Positions 1-10,400 of a DNA stretch of 64,000 bases are shown in pieces (the first letter of the stretch is position 1; each line of letters starts with the position of its first letter). Made by a program: the position numbers and the translations under genes. Source of the stretch: Micromonospora coxensis (lineage in GTDB: Bacteria; Actinomycetota; Actinomycetes; Mycobacteriales; Micromonosporaceae); NCBI RefSeq assembly GCF_900090295.1, contig NZ_LT607753.1, positions 4,464,001-4,528,000 of the forward strand. Direction: 5' to 3'. The notes under the pieces are model-generated. The model saw nothing but the letters and a program-made list of their open reading frames with translations. It had not been told where the DNA came from and did not search any database.

Positions 1-1408
1 GCTGCACGACGCGGCCACCCACCGGGAGCTGCGGCTGGTCAGCGCCCGGTCGTCGTACGAGGCGGTGCACGACGCGCTGACCGGGCTGGTCAACCGGGCG
101 GCCATGCTCAGCAAGGGCGACCAGTCGCTGCGACAGCTCGCCCACGACCGTCCCGTCGCCCTCCTGCTGCTGGACATCAACCAGTTCAAGGAGGTCAACG
201 ACACCCTGGGGCACGCGGCCGGCGACCAGCTGCTGCGGCTGACCGCCAACCGGCTGGGCGCGCTCGCCCGCCCCGGTGACCTGCTGGGCCGCCTCGGCGG
301 GGACGAGTTCGCCCTGCTGCTGACGTCGGTGCCGGTGGTCGGCGACCGGGCGGCCCCGATGGCGTACGCGCTGCGCCAGGCCCGGGAGATCGCCGAGCGG
401 CTGGCCGCACCGACCGAGGTGGCCGGGGTGCGGATGTCCGTCGAGGTCTCGGTCGGGGTGGTGGTGGCCGGCGCGGGCACCGCCGACCTGACCGAGCTGC
501 TGCGCCGGGCCGACATCGCGATGTACCAGGCCAAGGAGGGCGGCGGCAGCGTCGCCGCGTACGACAGCTCCCGCGACGCCGCGAGCACCGACCAGCTCGC
601 GCTGCTGGCCGAGCTGCGGGAGGCGTTGCAGACCGACGACCAGCTGGTGCTGGCCCTGCAACCGGCGGTCGACCTGGCCACCGGCGCGCCGACCGGGGTG
701 GAGGCGCTGATCCGCTGGCGGCACCCCCGGCGCGGCTGGCTCGGCCCGGTGGACTTCATCCGCCCGGTGGAGAACAGCGAGCAGCTCGGCACCTTCACCC
801 GGTACGTGCTGGACAAGGCGCTCGCGGTGGCGGCCGACTGGACCCGGCAGGGGCTGGACGTGCCGATCTCGGTGAACCTGTCGGCGCGCAGCCTGCTCGA
901 CCCGCGACTGCCGGCCGAGATCGCCGACGCGCTGCGCCGGCACCAGGTGCCGCCGCACCGGCTGGTCCTGGAGATCACCGAGACGGTGGTGATGAGCGAG
1001 CTGGAGGTGATCGACGAAGTGCTGGCGACCCTGCGGGCCATGGGCGTGCAGCTCGCCGTCGACGACTTCGGCACCGGCTTCTCGTCGCTGACCTTCCTGA
1101 CCCGGATCGCCGTCGACGAGTTGAAGGTCGACCGCTCCTTCGTGATCCGGATGGTCGACTCGCCGGAGGCCGCCGCGATCGTCCGGACCACCGTCGGGCT
1201 CGCCCACGAGCTGGGCCTGCGGGTGGTCGCGGAGGGTGTGGAGACCGCCGAGCAGCGGCTGGCCCTGGCCGAGCTGGGCTGCACCGCCGCCCAGGGCTAC
1301 CACTTCTTCAAGCCGATGCCGGCCGACAAGATCGGCGCGGTGCTGGGGACGCTGCGCGACTCCGCCGAGTCGAACGTCTTCCCGCTGCGCGCCGACGGCG
1401 CTTCCTGA
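1..1408 (+). CDS. GGDEF–EAL cyclic-di-GMP protein, 5' end outside window
   Basis: Cyclic-di-GMP turnover protein with a GGDEF diguanylate cyclase domain followed by an EAL phosphodiesterase domain. The frame is open from base 2, so the start codon and any sensor domain lie upstream; 468 residues are visible. The GGDEF motif is at visible residues 99–103, and an RxxD inhibitory site (RPGD) lies five residues before it. EAL is at 234–236, and the later signature blocks (NLSAR, EITET, DDFGTG, KVDRSF, AEGVET, QGYHFFKP) are all present, so both domains look catalytically competent. Which activity dominates cannot be read from the sequence. A perfect hairpin follows 42 bases after the stop, before the convergent next gene. 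Confidence 0.93.
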   Translation, partial: LHDAATHRELRLVSARSSYEAVHDALTGLVNRAAMLSKGDQSLRQLAHDRPVALLLLDINQFKEVNDTLGHAAGDQLLRLTANRLGALARPGDLLGRLGGDEFALLLTSVPVVGDRAAPMAYALRQAREIAERLAAPTEVAGVRMSVEVSVGVVVAGAGTADLTELLRRADIAMYQAKEGGGSVAAYDSSRDAASTDQLALLAELREALQTDDQLVLALQPAVDLATGAPTGVEALIRWRHPRRGWLGPVDFIRPVENSEQLGTFTRYVLDKALAVAADWTRQGLDVPISVNLSARSLLDPRLPAEIADALRRHQVPPHRLVLEITETVVMSELEVIDEVLATLRAMGVQLAVDDFGTGFSSLTFLTRIAVDELKVDRSFVIRMVDSPEAAAIVRTTVGLAHELGLRVVAEGVETAEQRLALAELGCTAAQGYHFFKPMPADKIGAVLGTLRDSAESNVFPLRADGAS

Positions 1409-1450
1409 CCGTCCGCGCGGCCGGGCGACCCGGGACCGTGCTCACGGGAT

Positions 1451-1496
1451 GCGGCGTGTCGCGGTGTCCCTTCTCGGGGACACCGCGACACGCCGC
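1451..1496. repeat. Perfect 20-bp inverted repeat, likely bidirectional terminator or REP-like element
   Basis: Left arm 1451–1470 and right arm 1477–1496 are exact reverse complements with a 6-base loop. It lies between the convergent GGDEF–EAL and phospholipase genes, as expected for a bidirectional terminator. No T-run follows on either strand. The outer 15 bases (GCGGCGTGTCGCGGT) recur as an imperfect dyad at 41370–41415, so it may be a dispersed palindromic repeat. Confidence 0.8.
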
Positions 1497-1510
1497 GAAC
1501 CGCCGACGGG

Positions 1511-2542
1511 TCAGCCCCGGGGCAGGACCGTGCCGACGACGGCGGGCATGGTGGCCCAGTCCGCGGAGGCGATGCTGGCGTGGGCGGCGGCGAGCTGGGC
1601 GACCCGGGCCCGGGCGGCCTCGACGTCACCCGCCGGCACGGCCGGGGCGACGTTCTGCGCGTCGGTCATCACCAGCAGGTAGTGGTTGGCGCCGTACCAG
1701 GAGGTGTCGATCCCGCCGGTGACGTACGCGCCCGCGTCGCCGTCGAAGAGGACGAACCAGGGGCGCAGGCCGGTGTCGGCGTACCGGGTGCGGGGGTCGC
1801 CGGCCTGGGCCCGGTGCACGGCGGGGAACGCCTGCGCCCGCTCCAACGTGCCGGCCGCGGCGAGCGTGCGCAGGTGCTGGGCATACTCGACGTCGGTCCA
1901 GAGGGTGTCGGTCGGGTTGCCCTCCTCGACCGTGCCCGGGATCAACTCGACGATCACCTTGCCGGCGAGCTGCTGCCGGCTCGGCCAGGCGTCGGCCCGG
2001 GCGGCGGCGTCGAGCGTCGGGTACCCGCCCTTCAGGTCGGCCGGACGGAAGACCCGGCTGCCGAGCCGGGCGGCGAGCAACGCGTCGAGCTGGGCCGGTC
2101 CCTGCCCGGTACGGGAGCTGAAGCCGGTCTTCAGTTCCAGCTTGAGCTGGATCGGGCCGGCGTCGGGGTGGGCGCCGAGCCAGAGCCGGATGTCGTCCAG
2201 GCAGTGCTCCAGGTTCTTGTTGCGGGTGCCGGTGTAGAGCTGGGCGGCGCTGGTGGCGGCGACGCAGTTGTTGTCGTTGCCGAACGGGTTGGAGTGGCTG
2301 ACCCGCCACTGCCGGGTGAACACGTCCGGCCAGACGTCCAGCTCGATCAGGCCGGGCCGGGCGTCGAGCGCCTGCGCCAGGTAGGTGTACGTGCCCTTCT
2401 CGTACGCGTTGTGGGTGCCGACGGCGGTGGTCCCGGAGACGCGGGTCTGCGGGTCCACGGCGGCGGAGGCGGGTTGTCCGGTGAGCACCGCCGCGAGCAC
2501 CGCGGTCGAGGTGAGGGCGGTCAGGGTACGGATTCCGCGCAT
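1511..2542 (-). CDS. Secreted phosphatidylinositol-specific phospholipase C-like protein
   Basis: Predicted exported protein of 343 residues resembling the calcium-dependent PI-PLC-like family. The start at 2542 is chosen because GAGGAGG lies 5 bases upstream of the ATG and the next residues form a Sec signal peptide (MRGIRTL, hydrophobic core, ASA cleavage site near residue 28). The mature part has VGTHNAY, an ELDVWPD block and a WRVSHSNPFG block; these carry the His/Asp/Glu residues expected of a TIM-barrel phosphodiesterase. The ELKTG and KVIVELIPG strands also fit. It is divergent from the DUF255 gene, with 133 bases between starts. The natural substrate is unknown. Confidence 0.8.
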   Translation of the reverse strand: MRGIRTLTALTSTAVLAAVLTGQPASAAVDPQTRVSGTTAVGTHNAYEKGTYTYLAQALDARPGLIELDVWPDVFTRQWRVSHSNPFGNDNNCVAATSAAQLYTGTRNKNLEHCLDDIRLWLGAHPDAGPIQLKLELKTGFSSRTGQGPAQLDALLAARLGSRVFRPADLKGGYPTLDAAARADAWPSRQQLAGKVIVELIPGTVEEGNPTDTLWTDVEYAQHLRTLAAAGTLERAQAFPAVHRAQAGDPRTRYADTGLRPWFVLFDGDAGAYVTGGIDTSWYGANHYLLVMTDAQNVAPAVPAGDVEAARARVAQLAAAHASIASADWATMPAVVGTVLPRG

Positions 2543-2663
2543 GCGTGCCTCCTCGCGAGGCCGGCGACCACCGCCGGCATGCACAGATATAAATAGATGA
2601 ACGTGAACGGGGGAAGGCCCCCGGATGCCATCGGTCCGACCGCCGGACGCGTCGCGGGGTGGA

Positions 2664-2669
2664 TATGGT
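2664..2669 (+). promoter_or_regulatory. Candidate -10 (TATGGT) for a leaderless transcript
   Basis: TATGGT ends 6 bases before the GTG at 2676. There is no Shine–Dalgarno sequence before that codon, so transcription probably starts at the start codon. Confidence 0.45.
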
Positions 2670-2675
2670 CGTCGG

Positions 2676-4702
<2,027 letters not shown>

Positions 4703-4712
<10 letters not shown>

Positions 4713-4790
4713 CCGGCGTCACCCGGCTGGCGTCGGCGTCGGTCGTGGTCAGGGCCGGAGCGGCTCGCGTGACCGGCGTCACCCTCAGCG
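4703..4790 (+). repeat. Imperfect 60-bp tandem duplication across the 3' end of the DUF255 gene
   Basis: The stop-codon region (GCTCGCCTGACCGGCGTCACC from 4703) recurs 60 bases downstream from 4763 with one mismatch, and the following CGTCGGCG-rich bases also align. The copy lies in the convergent gap before the PdxH-like gene and encodes nothing. Confidence 0.6.
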
Positions 4791-4810
4791 CGTCGGCGCC
4801 GGTCGCCCGG

Positions 4811-5461
4811 TCACGGCCAGAGCAGCTCGCGGTCCCAGCCGTCCGGGGTCCGGCGGTAGCGGAGCCGGACGTGCCGGCGCTCCCGGTCGGCCTGCCAGAA
4901 CTCGACGGTCTCGGGGCGGACCCGGTAGACGGTGTGGGACTCGGCGACGAGGTCCGGGTCGGCCCCGATCAGGGCGCGGCTGCGGGCGAAGGCGATGTCG
5001 AGGGCGGCCCGGTCGGCGAGCGGCTCGCTCTGCCGGCCGGTGAGGGTGGCGACCCGGGAACCGAACGGGCGGGCCAGGAAGTCCTGCCGGGAAGCCGCCG
5101 GGTCGGCCGGCCGGGCGAATCCGCGTACCCGTACCTGCTGGCCCAGCTCCCGCCAGTGGAAGGTCAGCGCGACGCGGGGGTTGCCGGCGAGCTGCCGGCC
5201 CTTGGCGCTGGTGGCGCTGGTGGCGAAGGCCCAGCCGTCGTCGTCGAGGTCCTTGAGGATCAGCACCCGGGCGTCGGGGAAGCCGTCGGCGTCCACCGTC
5301 GAGACGGTCATCGCGTGCGGCTCGTCCACCCCGGCGGTGACCGCGGTGGCGAACCAGGCGGCGAAGAGGGGCACCGGGGCGTCCGGCACGTCGGTGGGGT
5401 CGAAGGAGGGCATCTCGTGCGCCAGCACCGGGAGCCCGCGCAGCATGTCACGGGTCGTCAT
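4811..5461 (-). CDS. pdxH: Pyridoxamine 5'-phosphate oxidase family protein (PdxH-like)
   Basis: FMN-dependent oxidase, 216 residues, that would convert pyridoxine/pyridoxamine 5'-phosphate to pyridoxal 5'-phosphate. Visible PdxH features are the RVLILKDLDDDGWAFAT strand pair, the SAKGRQLAGNPRVAL block and the HWRELGQQVRVRG block that form the split-barrel FMN site. The C-terminus (WDRELLWP) departs slightly from the usual RLAP ending, so substrate preference is less certain than family. The start is supported by a CATGAT -10-like hexamer ending 6 bases upstream (5468–5473, minus strand). It is divergent from purK with a 212-base gap. Confidence 0.82.
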   Translation of the reverse strand: MTTRDMLRGLPVLAHEMPSFDPTDVPDAPVPLFAAWFATAVTAGVDEPHAMTVSTVDADGFPDARVLILKDLDDDGWAFATSATSAKGRQLAGNPRVALTFHWRELGQQVRVRGFARPADPAASRQDFLARPFGSRVATLTGRQSEPLADRAALDIAFARSRALIGADPDLVAESHTVYRVRPETVEFWQADRERRHVRLRYRRTPDGWDRELLWP

Positions 5462-5467
5462 GCGGTG

Positions 5468-5473
5468 ATCATG
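5468..5473 (-). promoter_or_regulatory. Candidate -10 (CATGAT) for pdxH-like gene
   Basis: CATGAT on the minus strand ends 6 bases before the ATG at 5461; the same hexamer at the same distance precedes manC (20974). Confidence 0.4.
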
Positions 5474-5658
5474 TCAATCTCCGGCCGTCGGGGTGGCCCC
5501 ACGGCCGGCCGCGCCGTGCGTGCCCCGGGTGGGCTCCAGGCTCTCCCGCTTCATCGTCGGCGGATGCCGACTGCCGTGCCGGCCGGCTGCGGCCGGTGAC
5601 GCCGACGGTCCGCTCGGGCGGTGACGCCCCTCCGCTCCGGCGGGGTCGGCGGTCCCGA

Positions 5659-5664
5659 TAGGCT
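5659..5664 (+). promoter_or_regulatory. Candidate -10 (TAGGCT) for purK
   Basis: TAGGCT ends 9 bases before the purK ATG, which has no clear ribosome-binding site. The same hexamer appears before fbiC and before several other genes here. Confidence 0.4.
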
Positions 5665-5673
5665 GGCGGCGCT

Positions 5674-6834
5674 ATGGATTCCCGTACCGGTCTGCCTGTC
5701 GTCGGCATGGTGGGCGGGGGCCAGCTGGCCCGGATGACCCACCAGGCCGCGATCGCCCTCGGCCAGTCGCTGCGCGTGCTGGCGCTCGCCCCTGACGACG
5801 GCGCCGCCCTGGTCGCCGCCGACGTCCAGTACGGCGACCACACCGACCTCGCCGCGCTGCGCACCTTCGCCAAGGGCTGCGACGTGGTCACCTTCGACCA
5901 CGAGCACGTCCCCACCGAGCACATCCGCACCCTGGCCGACGAGGGGGTGAAGCTCTTCCCGCCGGCGGACGCCCTGCTGCACGCCCAGGACAAGCGGGTC
6001 ATGCGGGAGCGCCTCACCGCCCTGGGCGCGCCGAACCCGGCCTGGCGTCCGGTCACCACGCCGGCCGAACTGGTCGCCTTCGGTGAGGAGCGGGGCTGGC
6101 CGGTGGTGCTCAAGGCGGCCCGGGGCGGGTACGACGGCCGGGGCGTCTGGATGGTCGCCGACGCCGGTCAGGCCGCCGAGCTGGCCGCCACCCTGCTCGC
6201 CGGGGGCACCTCGCTGCTGGTCGAGGAGCGGGTGGTGCTGCGCCGGGAACTGGCCGTGCAGGTGGCCCGCTCGCCGTTCGGGCAGGTCGCCGCGTACCCG
6301 GTGGTGGAGACCGTGCAACGGGACGGGATCTGCGTGGAGGTGCTCGCCCCCGCCCCCGACCTGCCGGAGGAGGTGGCCGTCGCCGCCCAGCAGCTCGCCA
6401 TCGACCTGGCCACCGCGCTCGGCGTGGTCGGCATGCTGGCGGTCGAGCTGTTCGAGACGCCCACCGGGCTGGTGGTGAACGAGCTGGCCATGCGCCCGCA
6501 CAACTCCGGGCACTGGACCATCGAGGGGGCCCGCACCTCGCAGTTCGAGCAGCACCTGCGGGCCGTGCTCGATTACCCGATGGGGGACACCTCGCTCACC
6601 GCGCCGGTCGTCGTGATGGCGAACGTGCTCGGCGGCGAGCCGGGCGGGATCTCCATCGACGAGCGGCTGCACCACCTCTTCGCCGCCGAGCCGGGCGCCA
6701 AGGTGCACCTGTACGGCAAGCAGGTGCGACCCGGCCGCAAGATCGGGCACGTCACCGTGCTCGGCGACGACCTGGACGACGTACGGGCCCGGGCCGCGCG
6801 AGCCGCCCGCTGGCTGCGCGAGGGACACGAGTGA
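5674..6834 (+). CDS. purK: 5-(carboxyamino)imidazole ribonucleotide synthase
   Basis: ATP-grasp enzyme of de novo purine synthesis that carboxylates AIR with bicarbonate and ATP to give N5-CAIR; 386 residues, normal for the family. The N-terminal [13 protein letters not shown] block, central ATP-grasp [14 protein letters not shown] block and the C-terminal [14 protein letters not shown] motif (about residues 269–282) are all intact. It is followed 46 bases later by purE on the same strand, so the two form the usual purK–purE operon. It probably begins as a near-leaderless message. Confidence 0.96.
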   Translation: MDSRTGLPVVGMVGGGQLARMTHQAAIALGQSLRVLALAPDDGAALVAADVQYGDHTDLAALRTFAKGCDVVTFDHEHVPTEHIRTLADEGVKLFPPADALLHAQDKRVMRERLTALGAPNPAWRPVTTPAELVAFGEERGWPVVLKAARGGYDGRGVWMVADAGQAAELAATLLAGGTSLLVEERVVLRRELAVQVARSPFGQVAAYPVVETVQRDGICVEVLAPAPDLPEEVAVAAQQLAIDLATALGVVGMLAVELFETPTGLVVNELAMRPHNSGHWTIEGARTSQFEQHLRAVLDYPMGDTSLTAPVVVMANVLGGEPGGISIDERLHHLFAAEPGAKVHLYGKQVRPGRKIGHVTVLGDDLDDVRARAARAARWLREGHE

Positions 6835-6880
6835 GCCCGTCTGCGGCGGCCCACCCGGTCGGAACGAGGGGAGACCGAGC

Positions 6881-7372
6881 GTGAGCACCGTCGGACTGAT
6901 CATGGGCAGCGACTCGGACTGGCCGACCATGAAGGCCGCCGCCGAGGCGCTGGACGAGTTCGGCGTGCCGTACGAGGTCGGCGTCGTCTCCGCCCACCGC
7001 ACCCCGGTCAAGATGATCGAGTACGGCCGGTCCGCCGCCGACCGGGGTCTGAAGGTGATCATCGCGGGGGCGGGTGGGGCCGCCCACCTGCCCGGCATGG
7101 TCGCCTCGGTCACCCCGCTGCCGGTGATCGGCGTGCCGGTGCCGCTCAAGCACCTGGACGGAATGGACTCGCTGCTCTCCATCGTGCAGATGCCGGCCGG
7201 CATCCCGGTGGCCACGGTCTCCATCGGCAACGCCCGTAACGCCGGCCTGCTCGCCGTGCGGATCCTGGCCGCGAGCGACCCGGCGCTGCTCAAGCGGGTG
7301 GCCGACTTCCAGGCCGCCCTGGAGGAGATGGTGGCGGAAAAGGACGCCGCCCTGCGCGCCTCCCTCGACTGA
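6881..7372 (+). CDS. purE: N5-carboxyaminoimidazole ribonucleotide mutase
   Basis: Class I PurE, 163 residues, which converts N5-CAIR made by PurK to CAIR. The [10 protein letters not shown] phosphate-binding loop (residues 8–17) and the SAHRTP motif with the catalytic His (about residue 39) are intact, as is the [14 protein letters not shown] loop. The GTG start is preceded by a GAGGGGAGA ribosome-binding site. It is the second gene of the purK–purE operon. The C-terminus extends normally into a lysine/alanine helix. Confidence 0.96.
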   Translation: MSTVGLIMGSDSDWPTMKAAAEALDEFGVPYEVGVVSAHRTPVKMIEYGRSAADRGLKVIIAGAGGAAHLPGMVASVTPLPVIGVPVPLKHLDGMDSLLSIVQMPAGIPVATVSIGNARNAGLLAVRILAASDPALLKRVADFQAALEEMVAEKDAALRASLD

Positions 7373-7486
7373 GCCGCCTCCCGCTGCCGGCTGCCCCGCC
7401 CAGGCCCCAAGCTCGCTGCGCCGGCACCACCGCTCCCACCCGGCCCGCTCGGCGCAACACGGCAGTCACACCGCAGCCCCTCGAAT

Positions 7487-10400
7487 TCATCGCATGCCGC
7501 GCAGCGCCGTCTGCAGGCGCTCCTGGGCCCGGCGACGGCGCTCGTTGCTCGCGCCGAGCACCAGCAGCACCAGCCCGACCGGGATCAGCACCAGCCACGG
7601 GCCGAGGCTGAACAGGGCGTGCACCGCCGCGATCGCGGTCACCGTGGCCCCCACGATCACCGGCGCCTGCTGCTGGCTCATCGACCCGAAGATCAGCACG
7701 GCCACCGCGCCGAGCAGCAGGAGCACCTGCCGCAGCATGCTGGACTCGGTGGCCAGCACGATCGCCAGGGTCGGCACGAACGCGGCGACCAACGCCGGCC
7801 CGTACGCGACCCAACTCGACAGGTCCGGCCGGTGCCGCAGTTCGAGGACCCCCACCAGCAGCGCCAGCGCCGCGAACGGCAGCGTGTACGCCTCGGGCAG
7901 CGCCACGTCGGCGACCTGCATCAGGATCCACCAGGCGGTGATCTCGCAGGCCACCACCGACCAGAACAGGATGCGCCGTTCCACCGGGCGTCGGCCCGGC
8001 CGGGTCGCCGCCACCCCGAGCACGGCGCCCCAGGCGGCGAGCAGGGCGGCGATGTGCCGGGGCGAGTCGAAGGCCAGCGCCAGGGCGATCAGCGCGGCGG
8101 CGTACCCGCTCCACTCCACCGTGGCCGCCTCACGCTGCGCCTCGGGGCGGCGCAGCCGGGGCAGGGTGGCCGCGAAGACCTGCAACGCCGCACCGACGGC
8201 CAGCACCCCGAACGCCGACCAGACCGCGGCGAACCCGGCCACCAGGCCGGCGGTGAGCACGAAGAGCTGCGCCATCAGCGAGGCGAAGAGCCAGCCCAGG
8301 ATCCGTGCCCGCTGGGTGCTGCCGAAGAGCGCCGCCACCGTGCCGACGCCGACCGCCCCGCCCAGGGTGAACAGGGTCAGCCCCCGGGCGCCGAGGCTGC
8401 CGGCCAGCCCGGCGCCACCGGCGGCCAGACCGATCACGAAGACCAGCACCCGGGCGACCCGCAGCGACCGGGCCCGCTCGGCCAGCGACGGCGGCGGGGT
8501 CAGCGCGAGGCCGAGCATCGAGATGGTGAAGACCGCGAGCGCGGCAAGCGTGCTCTCCGGCCAGGCGTGACCCAGGGCGGTCGGCGTGATCAGCAGGGTC
8601 ACCGCCAGGCCGGGCAGCACCACCGGTACGGCCCGCGAGCGCCGCCCGCCGCTGAGGCCGGTGGCGGCCAGCGCCGCCGTCGCGGTGAGCAGCAGCGCGG
8701 TGAGCACGTGTGTGCCGTCGACCGCCTCCGGCGGCGGGGTGAGCAGCTCCGGTGGTGGGCCCTGCCAGATCCGGGAGAGCATCCGGTGCGGCTCCACCAG
8801 CGCGACGTAGAGCAGCGGGGCCAGCGAGGCCAACGCCAGCAGGGTCGGCAGGGCCGCCGCGGCCAGGGCGCCGGCGGCGGGGCTGACCCGCCAGCGGCGG
8901 CGCGTGCCGTCGTCCGGCAGTCGGCGCAGGGCGCCGTCCAGCAGCACCGCCCAGCGGCGTACCGGCTGGGCCGAGCCGACGGGCGGGACGGTGGCCGCCC
9001 GGACCAGCTCGGCGAGCACCCCGAGCAGCGCGGCAGCGGCGGCGTACACCCCGGAGGGCAGGCCGGCGAAGATGGCCGCCAGCGCGCTGATCGTCGCGCC
9101 GCCGACGATCGCCGCGCTCGCGTACGGCAGGTACTGCGGCACCTGGCGGCGGACCGCCGCCACCGCCGCCAACCCGACGCTGGAGGCGGCCAACGCGGCG
9201 GTCAGCACCACCTGGGCGGGGTGGCCGAACTCCGCTGCCAGAGCGGCGACCGCCCCCGGCAGCGCGAGCAGCGCCGCTCCGGCCGCCGCCCCGCCGATCT
9301 GCACCAGGTGCGGCGGCATCCCCTCGGTCTCGACGTCCTCCACCAGCGACGGCGCGAGCGTACGGGCCAGACCGGCGACGACCAGGCCGATGAGCGCGAC
9401 GCCGCCCAGCGCCAGCGCGGTGGTCCACGGGCGGACCAGACCGGCCCCGGCCGCGTGCAGCGCGACGGCACCGGCCACGACGGCCCGGGACAGCGCCCCG
9501 CGCGGATCGACGGTGGCCGCCGAGGCCGTCCCGAAGACGGTGGCCACCGCCAGGCCCACCAGCACCGGCGACCACCACGGCAGGTCGAACGCGGCGGGCG
9601 CGCCGATGGTGGCGAGCGCCGCGGCGGCGCCGGCCACGTCGTACTTCCAGGGTGGGGGCAGGAGGATCGCGGCGGCGGTGCCGAGCAGCGCCAGCGCGAC
9701 CGGGGCCTGCCAGGTGGAGCCGCCGGTCGGGGCGGCCGGCCAGCCGGTCAGGTCACCGGCCCAGATCGGACCCGGGGTGGCCAGCACCCCCCAGCCGCCG
9801 CGCAGCGCCGACCAGCCCGCGATCAGACCGATCAGCACGCCGCCGATGGCGATGCCGGCCACCGGGCCGCGCCGCCACTCCTCCGGCATCGCGCGGGCGG
9901 CGACGGCGACCACCAGCACCAGCGCGGCGGCGACCACGAGCTGCCCGCCGGGGGAGATCACCGCGGCGATCCGGGCCAGCGTGGCGATCAGCGCCGCAGT
10001 GACCGCGGCGGCGGCCAGGTCGGAGCTGTCCAGGGTGGCGTCCGAGCGGCGGGACGCGTCGATCCTCGGCGCGAAGAGCAGCAGCAGGGTCGCGACCAGC
10101 AGCAGCCCGCCCACCCAGGCGTCGGCGGCGGTCCGGCCCGGCGCGAAGAAGGCCGCCCCGACCACGGCCAGCGCGCCGAGCCCGGTGCCGATCGCGTGCG
10201 GCAGCGGGACGTGCCGCTGGGAGACCTGAACCATCGCCGCGTACCCGAGGGTCACGCAGACGGCGAGGAAGCTCGCCGCGAGGATCGGGACGGTCAGCTC
10301 GCGCAGCACCGCCGGGGTGGGCGCGGGGCCGGCCGGCTCGGTGGCCGCGACGAAGGCGGCCACCGCCCCGGGCAGCGCGAACGCCGCCCCACCGGCCGCC